Source of the DNA: CAYGUK01 sp964352985
Lineage (GTDB): Bacteria; Pseudomonadota; Gammaproteobacteria; JAHCLG01
DNA length: 49,352 nt
NCBI GenBank assembly: GCA_964352985.1
Contig: CAYGUK010000016.1
Location: 1 to 49,352, forward strand
Reading direction: 5' to 3'
A model generated the notes under the pieces. The model made no database searches, was not told the DNA's origin, and worked only from the letters and a program-made list of their open reading frames with translations. The position numbers were made by a program, and so were the translations under genes. This document shows positions 32,923 to 42,212 of this stretch, one piece after another. Within the stretch, counting starts at the first letter, position 1. Every line of letters begins with the position of its first letter.

Positions 32923-35688
32923 TTACCTTAGTATGGGTGACATTTGAATATTGTTATTTTGTGATGAGGATGACGATGACGATGATTCACGATTAGAAGT
33001 TAATTCTGAATTACTTATATTTAACTTATAAGATATTCGACTTGAAATTAATGATGTTAATTTATCCATGAGGATAATATCTGATTTAATCAACAAATGA
33101 TAAATTATACCTAAGTTTAAAAAGTGTATTTCTTCCAAGAGAGAACGACCAAATCTGAAATTGTGTCTTTCTTCCAAGCTAGAAGAATCATCTTCACTAA
33201 AGCGTTCACCATCGGGTTTAAAAATAATACACTTTTCAAGATGAAGATATTTACTTAATATTGGGCTAAATGCTATAACATAAAAATATTCAATAACACT
33301 ACTTATTGCCATTAACGCTGTATTACCTTTATGATTTGGATTGAAAGCTACATGTTTTTGTATCGATGAAATGGTTGAATTAAGTTTAAATAAACTACTT
33401 TCTATCAATTCCATCTCATATTGCTCACCAACATCAAAATTAATTAAAGTTGTTCGTAAGACTTCTGCTATCGCAAATGCTAATGCTCTTCTCAGATTCG
33501 TTCGTTTTTCCGGAGATGCTCCTTCATCTGATTGAACATGTAACGGAAATATACTTAATTCACATAATGCAAGATAGAGATACTTATGTGGATCATTAAT
33601 TGCAGCAATTTGTTGAATTATGTCAAGATGAGATATGGCGATTTCTTTAAATGCTAAAAAAAGATAATTATATTTAAGCAAATGATTGATAAGAAATGTA
33701 GCTGTTTTTTCATTAAACATACCCGATGAGTTTATTGTTTTTAACGTATTAAACAATTTAGTTGAAACATCCTGCATTCTCTCTACAAATTTTCCGTGTA
33801 ATTTAGATCGGAGTGTACTATCTTTCATACAATTGTTTAACAGCATTCTAATCATTGATTGAATTTTTTTATGATAATTTTCAGCAATCCCAGCATGATA
33901 TTCATCACTGCTATTTAGTAACTTCTTTGTGAGTTTTACTACAGCGTAGTGATCAAGATATTTAATAACAAGATCAATATTTTCAAATATAAAATATTCC
34001 GACAAGATATCTAAACCGATATATTTATCAACCTCATCATCCAAATTTTCATAAAGGCCCAAGGCTTTTACCAATGAAAATTGAGTCAAGAACTGAATTA
34101 TTAAATCATTAATCAATAGCCTAAATTTGTCCAGTTGAGTAACATTCTCGGCTTGTGTTTTAGCACACTCGTATATAAAACAAATTAATAATTTATAATT
34201 ATCATAATCAAGATTATTTAATTTAATATTTGTCTTAAACAAAATATTAAAAATAATATCGATTGTTCCACTCCGATAAGGAATGTTAGAATTAAGATTT
34301 ATTGCATTAAATAAAGCATTTAAAATAGGTTTTGTCTTATCTAGTAAATTATTGTCGATATTAGCGTGATCAATTTGTGGTAATTGTAGACAATCTGAAA
34401 AATAAGGGATGAATCGATATAAGCAGTGATTATCATTACTTTCTTCATGTAAATAATCTAATACACATATTTTAAACAAATTTAATATTGATTCTTTCTC
34501 AAATAGATCATTCCGACCATGTGCTTTTTCAACTATTTTCATCACTGTTTCAACGACTAAAGTCCTCAATCCAAAATGATACGTATCATCTATAAATTTC
34601 AAAACCTTATTGAGAAATTTAGTTTCATTATAAAATCGAAGAATCATATTAAATGAACTATCTGATTCTATACATCTTATAAACTTACCGCTTCTTATCA
34701 TTAATAAAATGAGTTCACCAGCTTGCTCATCATAGCAATTGAGTAATTTTTCAGGGATCGCTAATATCTGATTTGCACTAACTAAACACTCTTCGTTATT
34801 ACCAACATGAACGCGACTAAAAAAAGAATACAACGTTGTCCATTGTGTCAAAATTTCTTTTACATTAAGGCCGCAGGGTTGAGGCATAATAGTGAGAAAT
34901 TCAGCTATCGATAAACTAAAATTAAAGTTCATTATTCTTCTATCAAAAACCCGCCAGGCATTCTTTTCTAAGTTACTGTGATAAAAAATCATTTCGTAAA
35001 ATTTTTTAATCTTAGTATTATTTATTTGGAATGTGCTAAAATCATAATGAGAAAATTTTAATATCATATTAATTAAGCATGTTTCATCACGTGGAATATA
35101 TAACATAATAAATAATTTAAATATTTCATCCAAATTAACTGGCCACATATCAAAACTATTTAAGCCTTGTCTACTTTGTAACGAATGAAATGCCTTATTT
35201 AATAAACAAATGATGTTGTACATTAATTCACAATCACCTGTTTTTATGATGTGGATAAGAAAGTGACATTCAGTACTAGCCTGTGTATTTGTATCAAAAT
35301 AGTCTGGAATAAAAATACTGTTTAAAACATCTTGTGAATGTGGAGTAATAATCCAGGTGCCATCATTGAAATTAGTATTTAAAATTGTTGTTAAAAAAGA
35401 ACCTATAACTTTAATCTTATCTCCACTTGAATAATGTAAGAGAAATTGATTTAATTTTTTTCTAATATTATTAATATATTTAGCAAAGGAAGTTTTTTCT
35501 TTAACAGTATCTGCCGCACCACGAACAGGTACTTGGAAAGAACTTTTTCCCTGGTAATTTGTAATAGTTAAACTAGAAATAAAATCATCGACTGGTAATA
35601 AAGATAACTTTCCTCTTTTTGGATGATTTGTAATAGATGTATCGAGAGTAGGCGTATCGGGTTTTTTCCTTTTTTTACTTTTAGGCAT
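32923..35688 (-). CDS. large helical protein with nuclear-localisation-like N-terminus, 921 aa
   Basis: No family recognised. The N-terminus is strongly basic (MPKSKKRKKPDTPTLDTSIT, then HPKRGK), matching a classical nuclear localisation signal with a second basic cluster downstream. The following roughly 850 residues are almost entirely helical with leucine-rich, HEAT/ARM-like periodicity, suggesting an alpha-solenoid scaffold. The end is a serine-rich tail (about seven Ser in a row). The longest frame starts with GTG at 35694, but GGAG lies 5 nt before the ATG at 35688, which is used here. It has no signal peptide or membrane helix. It sits 26 bp after the coiled-coil gene and 4 bp before the 818-aa gene. 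Confidence 0.75.
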   Translation of the reverse strand: MPKSKKRKKPDTPTLDTSITNHPKRGKLSLLPVDDFISSLTITNYQGKSSFQVPVRGAADTVKEKTSFAKYINNIRKKLNQFLLHYSSGDKIKVIGSFLTTILNTNFNDGTWIITPHSQDVLNSIFIPDYFDTNTQASTECHFLIHIIKTGDCELMYNIICLLNKAFHSLQSRQGLNSFDMWPVNLDEIFKLFIMLYIPRDETCLINMILKFSHYDFSTFQINNTKIKKFYEMIFYHSNLEKNAWRVFDRRIMNFNFSLSIAEFLTIMPQPCGLNVKEILTQWTTLYSFFSRVHVGNNEECLVSANQILAIPEKLLNCYDEQAGELILLMIRSGKFIRCIESDSSFNMILRFYNETKFLNKVLKFIDDTYHFGLRTLVVETVMKIVEKAHGRNDLFEKESILNLFKICVLDYLHEESNDNHCLYRFIPYFSDCLQLPQIDHANIDNNLLDKTKPILNALFNAINLNSNIPYRSGTIDIIFNILFKTNIKLNNLDYDNYKLLICFIYECAKTQAENVTQLDKFRLLINDLIIQFLTQFSLVKALGLYENLDDEVDKYIGLDILSEYFIFENIDLVIKYLDHYAVVKLTKKLLNSSDEYHAGIAENYHKKIQSMIRMLLNNCMKDSTLRSKLHGKFVERMQDVSTKLFNTLKTINSSGMFNEKTATFLINHLLKYNYLFLAFKEIAISHLDIIQQIAAINDPHKYLYLALCELSIFPLHVQSDEGASPEKRTNLRRALAFAIAEVLRTTLINFDVGEQYEMELIESSLFKLNSTISSIQKHVAFNPNHKGNTALMAISSVIEYFYVIAFSPILSKYLHLEKCIIFKPDGERFSEDDSSSLEERHNFRFGRSLLEEIHFLNLGIIYHLLIKSDIILMDKLTSLISSRISYKLNISNSELTSNRESSSSSSSSQNNNIQMSPILR

Positions 35689-35714
35689 TCTCACTCCAAA
35701 ATTTTATGATTGCA

Positions 35715-36245
35715 CTATGTATTATTTGTTGCTGAAGGAGATAGTGTTTTTATTGAATTCACATTACTTTGATTACCTGCTGAGTTATCTAATCGATATT
35801 TGAAATTTGGCTTTGGTTTTTGCAACGAGCTAAAAAGTCCAAAGGGAGAATTACTATTTGTTCGTGTTTTCTCATCGTCATTATTAAGGCCTGGCGGACT
35901 TGATAAATCACATGTTGGCTTAAGTCCTGGTAATACAAGTGGCAGGAGCTCGGCTTCCTTCTCTGGAGAATTTGATTCTACTGCTTCGCATTTACCATTA
36001 TTTTGCGAGGGTGTTTGATCTTTATTTTGTTTTCTCACTTTTGGCGTTGAGGTAATATTGCTATCTGCTATCGATTTTCGTTTTTTTGTTGGTTGCTGAG
36101 TGTCTGTAGATTGCGAATTTAACAATTGTTCTAAGTGTTCAACCTTATTATTTAATTCATCGATTATTCTATTGTTATTACTTTTATATTCATTGAATTC
36201 TTGTTCTAATTTTTTCAATGTCATTCTCTTTGACTTTTTTGGCAT
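35715..36245 (-). CDS. basic coiled-coil protein with SV40-like nuclear signal, 176 aa
   Basis: No family recognised. Residues about 8-45 form a coiled coil (LKKLEQEFNEYKSNNNRIID, ELNNKVEHLEQLL). Then comes QPTKKRKSIADSN, a near-textbook monopartite nuclear localisation signal, and TPKVRKQ. The remaining half is disordered and rich in Ser, Pro and Asn. The N-terminus (MPKKSKR) is also basic and echoes that of the 921-aa protein. The frame can begin with TTG at 36251, but GGAG 8 nt before the ATG at 36245 favours the latter. Overall it looks like a eukaryotic nuclear adaptor rather than a bacterial enzyme. Secretion signals cannot be judged by eye. Confidence 0.72.
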   Translation of the reverse strand: MPKKSKRMTLKKLEQEFNEYKSNNNRIIDELNNKVEHLEQLLNSQSTDTQQPTKKRKSIADSNITSTPKVRKQNKDQTPSQNNGKCEAVESNSPEKEAELLPLVLPGLKPTCDLSSPPGLNNDDEKTRTNSNSPFGLFSSLQKPKPNFKYRLDNSAGNQSNVNSIKTLSPSATNNT

Positions 36246-36292
36246 TAACAATCTCCAATGTTGTTTTAATTAATGAAAGAGAGTAAATTTTT

Positions 36293-37459
36293 TTATCTTC
36301 TATTAGAATGTTGATTTTGCGAAGTAGGTTGCAATTGAGATTGAATCCCACCATCTCCACTTGATCTACTCGGCTGAAACATCACACAGTGAGGAATGTT
36401 ACTGCCTTCATCTTTAGGAAGAGATTCAAGCTTCTTCAGTGCTTCTGGATGATTTTGCATGGCTGCTAAACGTAGATAAAATCTAGCATTGTTAACACTT
36501 TGTTGATCATTTTGAGAACCATCTAAAAATATTGTACTAAGTTTATATTGGGCCGAAGCATAACCTTGGTCAGCAGCACGTTGAAGATAACGGATAGATA
36601 GCTTGATATTTTGATCAATTTTATTGTTCTCTGAAATTCGATAACCCGTTAAATATAGTTCGCCGAGTTTATATAATGCTTTAACTAAACCTAGCTCTGC
36701 TGCCTTTTTAAGATTTTTCACAGCTTCATTCATATTTATCAAATAAGGATAATAACTATGACCCGTTAGATTAATAATGGCTAAATCGTATAATGCAAAA
36801 GGTTCATCAGCATTCGCCGCTAAAAGCAAATTTGCAAGACTTTCTAAAGTCACCGTATTCTTAACCTTAGTCTTAACCTTAGTCTTAGCCAAATCAAGAG
36901 AATACATGTAACTGACTTTAGCAAAAGAATGTTTACATTCTCGAGGTTTAGGTAAGAAAAAGCGATAATTCAAATTTCCAACATATTTAACACCAATCTT
37001 AGCTCGCTGACAAATTAAAAAATAAAAATAACCTTCTCTTTCTTTTTCAATCATTTGTCTATTTAATTGAGTAGCTTGATAACTAGCCATCGTCGATCTA
37101 ACGTCAGATGAGAGTAAATTTCTAAGATCCTTCTTATATGGATGAAAAATTCGAGCTTCAGCTTCTTGATTACCAGCAACAGCAGCTTTCCAGTAATATT
37201 TTGCAGCAAGAATAAATTCTCCTCGCTTTTCATGATCTAATGCTAATAGATATTTTTCCTGATGAAGATATTGCGAATGATTAACGCCTGTATTGGCGCT
37301 ACCGTGTGACAAATCATCGGAAGAATCATCGGTAGATTGATTCTCGAACTTACGTTTTTGTTCCGATTGTGCTTGATGATGTTGAGTTTGACTCCCATCA
37401 CTTTGCAAAGATCTTATTGTTGAAACATGAGTAAGTTGAGAGGTGTTAAATTTATCCAT
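36293..37459 (-). CDS. Sel1-like repeat protein, 388 aa
   Basis: Residues about 215-350 hold three or four Sel1/TPR-like repeats (AVKNLKKAAELGLVKALYKL, SIRYLQRAADQGYASAQYKL, ARFYLRLAAMQNHPEALKKL), with a further degenerate one at 77-105 (FILAAKYYWKAAVAGNQEAE). The N-terminal 60 residues are disordered and polar with a small basic KRKFE patch, and the C-terminal 40 are Ser/Gln/Asn-rich. A short internal DNA duplication gives KTKVKTKVKNTV. Sel1 proteins are protein-binding scaffolds and several are effectors in Legionella. It is the second gene of the minus-strand operon, 57 bp after the HAD gene. Confidence 0.82.
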   Translation of the reverse strand: MDKFNTSQLTHVSTIRSLQSDGSQTQHHQAQSEQKRKFENQSTDDSSDDLSHGSANTGVNHSQYLHQEKYLLALDHEKRGEFILAAKYYWKAAVAGNQEAEARIFHPYKKDLRNLLSSDVRSTMASYQATQLNRQMIEKEREGYFYFLICQRAKIGVKYVGNLNYRFFLPKPRECKHSFAKVSYMYSLDLAKTKVKTKVKNTVTLESLANLLLAANADEPFALYDLAIINLTGHSYYPYLINMNEAVKNLKKAAELGLVKALYKLGELYLTGYRISENNKIDQNIKLSIRYLQRAADQGYASAQYKLSTIFLDGSQNDQQSVNNARFYLRLAAMQNHPEALKKLESLPKDEGSNIPHCVMFQPSRSSGDGGIQSQLQPTSQNQHSNRR

Positions 37460-37516
37460 TAATATAATTCACTCATTAAAGTTGTTTTAAAGTATTTAAA
37501 TATGTTTGCTAATATA

Positions 37517-38755
37517 TTATCTCAGCTTAATCCCGCAGATTCTTTGGGATTCATTTTGATTTTCAGGTTCTTCAATACTGGTACTTTGATTAGTTGGATT
37601 TATATTATTCCTTTGTCTCAGAGAGTTATTATGATTTTCATCATTTTGAGTTTGTTCACTCTCAGATCTAATATTAGGCGTATAATCAACTAGAGATAAG
37701 GCATCTCGATGCCTTTCTTCTTCCAAAGATAAGTCTTCTTGATCGCTTTCTTCTTCCGATGATAAGGCTTCTTGATCGCTTTCTTCTTTTGATGCTAAAT
37801 ATTCAAGTGATTTTAATATTTCTTGATATTGATCTTGTCTTAAATTACCTGATTCTACCTTGTGTAATACAGCTCCCCATATGCTAAAGTGTCTAAAGAC
37901 TGCATTTAAATCACTAAGACTGTCATCTAAGTAAACAAATGGTATTTGTTCGTTTACGCATTCATTCAGAATTTGTTGAATAATATCTGGCACTTTTTGT
38001 TTGTTCTTCCACTCTCGTCCAATAATACCAATTGTGGATTCTTCAACCACCTGTTCATTTCTAAATATTTGTTTAAGCCTTTTAAATACAGGAAAATTTA
38101 TAAAATTATTTGCATTACAGTTTTGTTGTTCAGTGTTTTCATGGTCATTTGTCATATATAAGCCGTTGATTAAAATTCGGCGCCATTCAATATTATCAAT
38201 AATATTTTTTAACACAAATGAAAACAATGGTAACAAATAACTTTCATAATTTCGTGACAAAATAATAAGATGCTTACTACAATCATTTAGTAATTCTTTT
38301 AATATAGTTAAAGTCTCTTTTTTTATAAATAATATTTTATTGCGTGAAATATTTGGGAAGGCTTCTTGTGGGAAATCAATTTGACTTTGATACATAATAT
38401 CTCTAATTAGACTTTTAATGTCTCTAATATCTGTCTTCAACACAGTTTCATTTGAATTCTTATGTTGCGTTATCTTTTCAAGATCGATGTATATTTGATC
38501 GTTTTCATAGACTAAAAAATTGGTGAATGTCCCATCATTTAACAAGCTCTCTAAATGAAGACCTTTTATGAAAATATTAAAAAACAATTGTCCAGGCAAA
38601 GTTGTTAGTGTGCCATCACAGTCACAAAAAAATATTCTAGCAGTTTGTCTTAATTCATATTTTTTTTGAATATCTCGTAGTGTTAACATTACATTTGCTG
38701 TGCTTGTATTTTGTAATTCTGCTTTTCGTTTTATTTCTGTTTCTTGAGTAGCCAT
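37517..38755 (-). CDS. HAD-superfamily phosphatase-like protein with acidic repeats, 412 aa
   Basis: A HAD fold is indicated by motif I FFCDCDGTLT (nucleophile D45, acid D47), motif II LIILSRN (Ser167) and motif IV YLDDSLSD (D277, D278, D282). Residues about 320-357 contain three acidic 11-residue repeats (KEESDQEALSS, EEESDQEDLSL, EEERHRDALSL), and the C-terminus is disordered and Asn/Gln-rich. HAD enzymes hydrolyse phosphate esters; substrate and location are unknown. The long cap between motifs I and II is typical for a subclass acting on small molecules or proteins. It is the first gene of the five-gene operon, with AGGAGA upstream of its ATG. The first residues include KRK. Confidence 0.82.
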   Translation of the reverse strand: MATQETEIKRKAELQNTSTANVMLTLRDIQKKYELRQTARIFFCDCDGTLTTLPGQLFFNIFIKGLHLESLLNDGTFTNFLVYENDQIYIDLEKITQHKNSNETVLKTDIRDIKSLIRDIMYQSQIDFPQEAFPNISRNKILFIKKETLTILKELLNDCSKHLIILSRNYESYLLPLFSFVLKNIIDNIEWRRILINGLYMTNDHENTEQQNCNANNFINFPVFKRLKQIFRNEQVVEESTIGIIGREWKNKQKVPDIIQQILNECVNEQIPFVYLDDSLSDLNAVFRHFSIWGAVLHKVESGNLRQDQYQEILKSLEYLASKEESDQEALSSEEESDQEDLSLEEERHRDALSLVDYTPNIRSESEQTQNDENHNNSLRQRNNINPTNQSTSIEEPENQNESQRICGIKLR

Positions 38756-39146
38756 AACTAATTTAGGTCTCCTATCATTTCTTATACAATAAATTATTTA
38801 TATGAATAATGTTCATTTATTAGTTGATAATTATTTTGCACAAGATACGTTAAAAGTTGCAACTTAGCACTCATTAAAAACACCATATAAAATGAGATGA
38901 CTCAAAAATTATTATATTTTAACTTTCTATTTTAAAGTGGTTTTAACAATGGAGGGTTTACAATTCACTGTTGCTTATTTATTTCACATGCTTTGTTTCC
39001 TGATTTAATGCGGGTTACACAAAAGTTTCGTCCTGTTTCAAATAGGTTATATTTCGATAGCATCAACAGTTTCAAATAATCACGATAATACCTCACTCTG
39101 TATAAGACTTAAAAAAAAATATGATAGAAAATATACGATGAAAAGA
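38756..39146. other. gap upstream of the five-gene operon
   Basis: This is the promoter side of the operon and the 3' side of the LysR gene. A minus-strand 43-codon frame at 38965-39096 is listed separately as a possible remnant. No consensus promoter is obvious. Confidence 0.4.
38965..39096 (-). pseudogene. possible gene remnant, 43 codons
   Basis: From a GTG at 39096 the frame reads through LKLLMLSKYNLFETGRNFCV and ends in KACEINKQQ. It is open upstream for a few codons more and has no ribosome binding site. The composition looks protein-like, but no family can be named, and it may be the decayed end of a larger gene. Confidence 0.3.
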
Positions 39147-40046
39147 TTAAATATCGATGTCGATATTTTCACAAGCTAACATCACAAATTTTCTAATTTT
39201 TGGTTGAACATAGCGATGTTTATAATAATAAATATATAAAGGTGTGTTAACAATTAATTCATCTTCAAGGAGAGGAATTAATTTTTGACTCAGAATTTCT
39301 TTCTCTACGATATAGCGATGTAATTGTATAATCCCCATACTATTTAATGCGGCTTGTTTGATAATCTCAGCATTATTAGCTGAAAACGAAATAGTTAATC
39401 CTAAAGAATTAGGATTTTTAACTCCCACTAAAAAATTTTCTTTGCCACGGCCTGTATGATGAAGATAACTGTGTCCTGCTAATTCACTTAATCGTGTAGG
39501 TGTGCCATGATTTTTTAAATATTTTGGTGAAGCGCAAAGAATATATTTTGTTTTGCCAATTGGACGACGAATAATATCTTCATGTGGTGGCCAATTGATG
39601 CCAAAAGCAATATCGAGATTTTCTTTATGGAAATTGGGTAATCGCTCTTCGATGATTAATTCGACTTTAATATTTTCATAACGTTTTTGATATTGCTCAA
39701 CTAATTTTAACAACACTTTATTTGCTAAATAAAAAGGCGCGCTTATTCTTAATAGGCCTCGTGGTTTCTCATGAAAATTGCCCACTAAATGACGCGTGGT
39801 ATCTAACTCACTTTTTAATCTTTGGCATTGAGCGAGCAATAACTCCCCCTCATGGGTTAAAGTGATTTTACGCGTTGTGCGAAAAAACAAAGGCACTTTT
39901 AAGGCATCTTCTAATTGTTTAATTGATTGACTCAACGCTGATTTTGTTACATGCAGTGACTCTGCCGCTTGGGTGATACTGCCAGTTTCTGCGACTAAAA
40001 TGAATTGCTCAAATTGGTTTAATGCAATATTGACCATAAATGGCAT
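39147..40046 (-). CDS. LysR-family transcription regulator, 299 aa
   Basis: The N-terminal winged helix-turn-helix (FILVAETGSITQAAESLHVTKSALSQSIKQLEDAL) and the periplasmic-binding-protein-like effector domain (RGLLRISAPFYLANKVLLKL onward) are both intact, and the length is normal for the family. LysR regulators bind a small co-inducer and control a divergent gene. Here the divergent genes are a 69-aa protein and, 480 bp away, a Bcr-type exporter, so efflux control is likely. ATG at 40037 is an alternative start. Confidence 0.92.
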   Translation of the reverse strand: MPFMVNIALNQFEQFILVAETGSITQAAESLHVTKSALSQSIKQLEDALKVPLFFRTTRKITLTHEGELLLAQCQRLKSELDTTRHLVGNFHEKPRGLLRISAPFYLANKVLLKLVEQYQKRYENIKVELIIEERLPNFHKENLDIAFGINWPPHEDIIRRPIGKTKYILCASPKYLKNHGTPTRLSELAGHSYLHHTGRGKENFLVGVKNPNSLGLTISFSANNAEIIKQAALNSMGIIQLHRYIVEKEILSQKLIPLLEDELIVNTPLYIYYYKHRYVQPKIRKFVMLACENIDIDI

Positions 40047-40161
40047 CCAAAATATTGTTTAATATCTCTAAACAATAGTACAAATATAATTGATTGTAAA
40101 CAATCGGTAGGGAAATTTAACTAGGAGTATTATTAAAACGATAATTTGTTGGAATGAGAAC

Positions 40162-40371
40162 ATGACTAATTTAATTCTCCCCGAATTCACTTCAATCGAA
40201 TATCGCGCTTCTGACACGATAGATAAAATTATTCAATCACTTAAAAACTCATTCGGTATTACATTTTTTTTATCCAGTCGGATCTACTGGAATTTAAAAA
40301 TGCTAGATGATAATCCCCATAATCAATCTATCCTAATGCCGCTAATGGAATATTTTAAGGAGAGACGTTAA
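40162..40371 (+). CDS. small hypothetical protein, 69 aa
   Basis: The frame lies between the divergent LysR gene and the exporter gene. The product (MTNLILPEFTSIEYRASDTI ... LMEYFKERR) is soluble and helical and has no known motif. Upstream bases (GGAATGAGAACATG) give only a weak ribosome binding site. Its position suggests control by the LysR protein. It may be a real small gene or a remnant. Confidence 0.45.
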   Translation: MTNLILPEFTSIEYRASDTIDKIIQSLKNSFGITFFLSSRIYWNLKMLDDNPHNQSILMPLMEYFKERR

Positions 40372-40525
40372 TTCACTTCTGTTGAATTTGATTGAATTTA
40401 AACGCTGTAATACAAATTTCTATTGTTTAATTTTACTTTACTATGATAAATATATATTTAATTGTAAAGCACAAGAGATTTAACTAAACTAATAATATCG
40501 GCTTTTTTTCGTGAGTATCATTCTA

Positions 40526-41731
40526 ATGAACAAATTAAAAATCACCTTATTATTATCCTATATTTGCATTGCATCTATTTCTGCTGCAATGATCACGCCT
40601 GCGCTTTCTACGATTGAAACCAGCTTTCATATTCTTCATGGAAGCGTTGAGTGGCTTGTTTCGATTTTTTTACTCGGCTATGTGATTGGCCAATTAATTT
40701 ATAGCCCTCTCGCCAATCGCTATAATCCTTTAAATGCACTACGATTAGGTTTAATCATCAATCTTTTTGGCTTAATCCTATGTTTATTCGCAAGTTATCA
40801 TTATTATTTTGATTTACTATTACTCGGACGCTTTGTCAGTGCGTTAGGCGCTGCCAGTGGACTTGCTTGTACTTTCATGTTAATTCACGCTTATCTAGAT
40901 GAACACCAATCAAAAGCAGCACTTGCCTTTACCATTGTTGCCTTTACGCTTGGCATCGGTTTAGCAGTGTTTTTTGGAGGAATTTTAACGCAATATATTT
41001 CTTGGCAAAGTTGTTTTATCGTCCTCTTTATTCATGGTTTGATTATGCTATTTTGTACATGGTGTTTCCCGCATATTCCGCATCTAGCAAAACCCATTAA
41101 ATTAATGTCTTTGTTGCATGATTATAAAATAGCACTGTCATCTCGAGAATTAATTGTTTATTCACTTGTCGTTGGTTTTTGTTCGGCTTTTGGTTATGGT
41201 TTTTCTGCAGCCGCCCCTTTAATTGCGCATTATTTATTGGGATTATCACCGAGTGAATATGGCATGTGGAATATCATTAATATGGTTGGCATGTGCGCGA
41301 GTGGTTTTGTTTCTCACAGCATGATGCGAAAATATGAAGCGAAACATATCATCATCTTTGCAATGTTTGCGTGTTTTCTAGGTATCATATCATTAACGAT
41401 ATTATTCCTAAGCGCTGAACATAATAGCCTATGGTTTTTTTGTTCGACATCATGGCTTTATTTATTTTCGGGTATGTTATTCCCATCAGCATCATTTTAC
41501 GCATCAAAAGCAATAAGCTGTAGAGCCAGTGCATCTTCAATGATGAGTTTTCTTAACATGGGCTCAGCGATGGTAGCTGTCATTATTATGGGTTATTTAC
41601 CTTTTAATAATTTACTGGCATTCATCCTTATTTTGTTTGCGTTTTTAGCCATGATCACGTTGGGTTTAATTTATAACGCATTTAAAACTCGTGGAATACA
41701 AAGCAAAAATTTGGCAACAAAGTTAAATTAA
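40526..41731 (+). CDS. MFS multidrug exporter, Bcr/CflA type, 401 aa
   Basis: Twelve predicted membrane helices with the DHA1 pattern: ITPALSTIETSFHI after helix 1, VEWLVSIFLLGYVIGQLIYS in helix 2, PLANRYNPLNALRLG as a degenerate motif A and LLGRFVSALGAASGLAC in helix 4. Such transporters export drugs, amino acids or peptides with protons. It lies divergent from the LysR gene. The longest frame opens with GTG at 40511; the ATG at 40526 places helix 1 as in relatives and is preferred. No partner genes are visible. Confidence 0.88.
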   Translation: MNKLKITLLLSYICIASISAAMITPALSTIETSFHILHGSVEWLVSIFLLGYVIGQLIYSPLANRYNPLNALRLGLIINLFGLILCLFASYHYYFDLLLLGRFVSALGAASGLACTFMLIHAYLDEHQSKAALAFTIVAFTLGIGLAVFFGGILTQYISWQSCFIVLFIHGLIMLFCTWCFPHIPHLAKPIKLMSLLHDYKIALSSRELIVYSLVVGFCSAFGYGFSAAAPLIAHYLLGLSPSEYGMWNIINMVGMCASGFVSHSMMRKYEAKHIIIFAMFACFLGIISLTILFLSAEHNSLWFFCSTSWLYLFSGMLFPSASFYASKAISCRASASSMMSFLNMGSAMVAVIIMGYLPFNNLLAFILILFAFLAMITLGLIYNAFKTRGIQSKNLATKLN

Positions 41732-41810
41732 CATGCTTCGCAATTTAATAAATTATGAAAGAGTTTTTCGCAAGTGTCTTTTATCTCTATAATGTTTAAT
41801 GAAAGAAAGA

Positions 41811-41846
41811 TAACCTCCTCACCAAGGATTGAAGGTCAGGAGGTTA
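41811..41846. terminator. strong hairpin, probable terminator
   Basis: TAACCTCCT (41811-41819) pairs perfectly with AGGAGGTTA (41838-41846), and the stem continues after one mismatch with ACC/GGT. On the minus strand it is followed by a T-rich tract, so it would end the minus-strand remnant to its right; it may also stop the exporter transcript. Confidence 0.55.
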
Positions 41847-41858
41847 TGATAAGATCAT

Positions 41859-42175
41859 TTACCTAAATACAGTTTTTCTCGCGCCATAACCAGTTCTGGA
41901 TTGTACGCTTGATATAGCTTTAATTTGCTCTGCTAATTCTTCACTTTTTATTGTATAAACAGCATATTTTGGTCAGTGCCCTCAATGCCATATTACATAT
42001 CTGAATTAGATACCACTTTGCAAGATGCAATAGTAAATGCAATCAATGTAAGACAACGACCAATTGCACCCAAACCCCAGATAGTTGATTTTGCATTAAG
42101 TTTTTTGTGATCACTTCGTCGAACTTCCAGAGTAGTTTCTGATGTTATTTGATTTTCTCTTTGATAATTATTCAA
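41859..42175 (-). pseudogene. broken small gene
   Basis: A 60-codon frame (42175-41993, TTG start) encodes a polar stretch followed by a membrane-like helix (GLGAIGRCLTLIAFTIASC). Downstream, in another frame, about 35 codons read AVYTIKSEELAEQIKAISSV and RTGYGARKTVFR before a stop at 41859, directly before the terminator hairpin. The simplest reading is one small gene split by a frameshift. The family is unknown. Confidence 0.4.
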
Positions 42176-42212
42176 TGCTATAGTCTGGAACCGTGAATTG
42201 TTAAGTTAGCGT

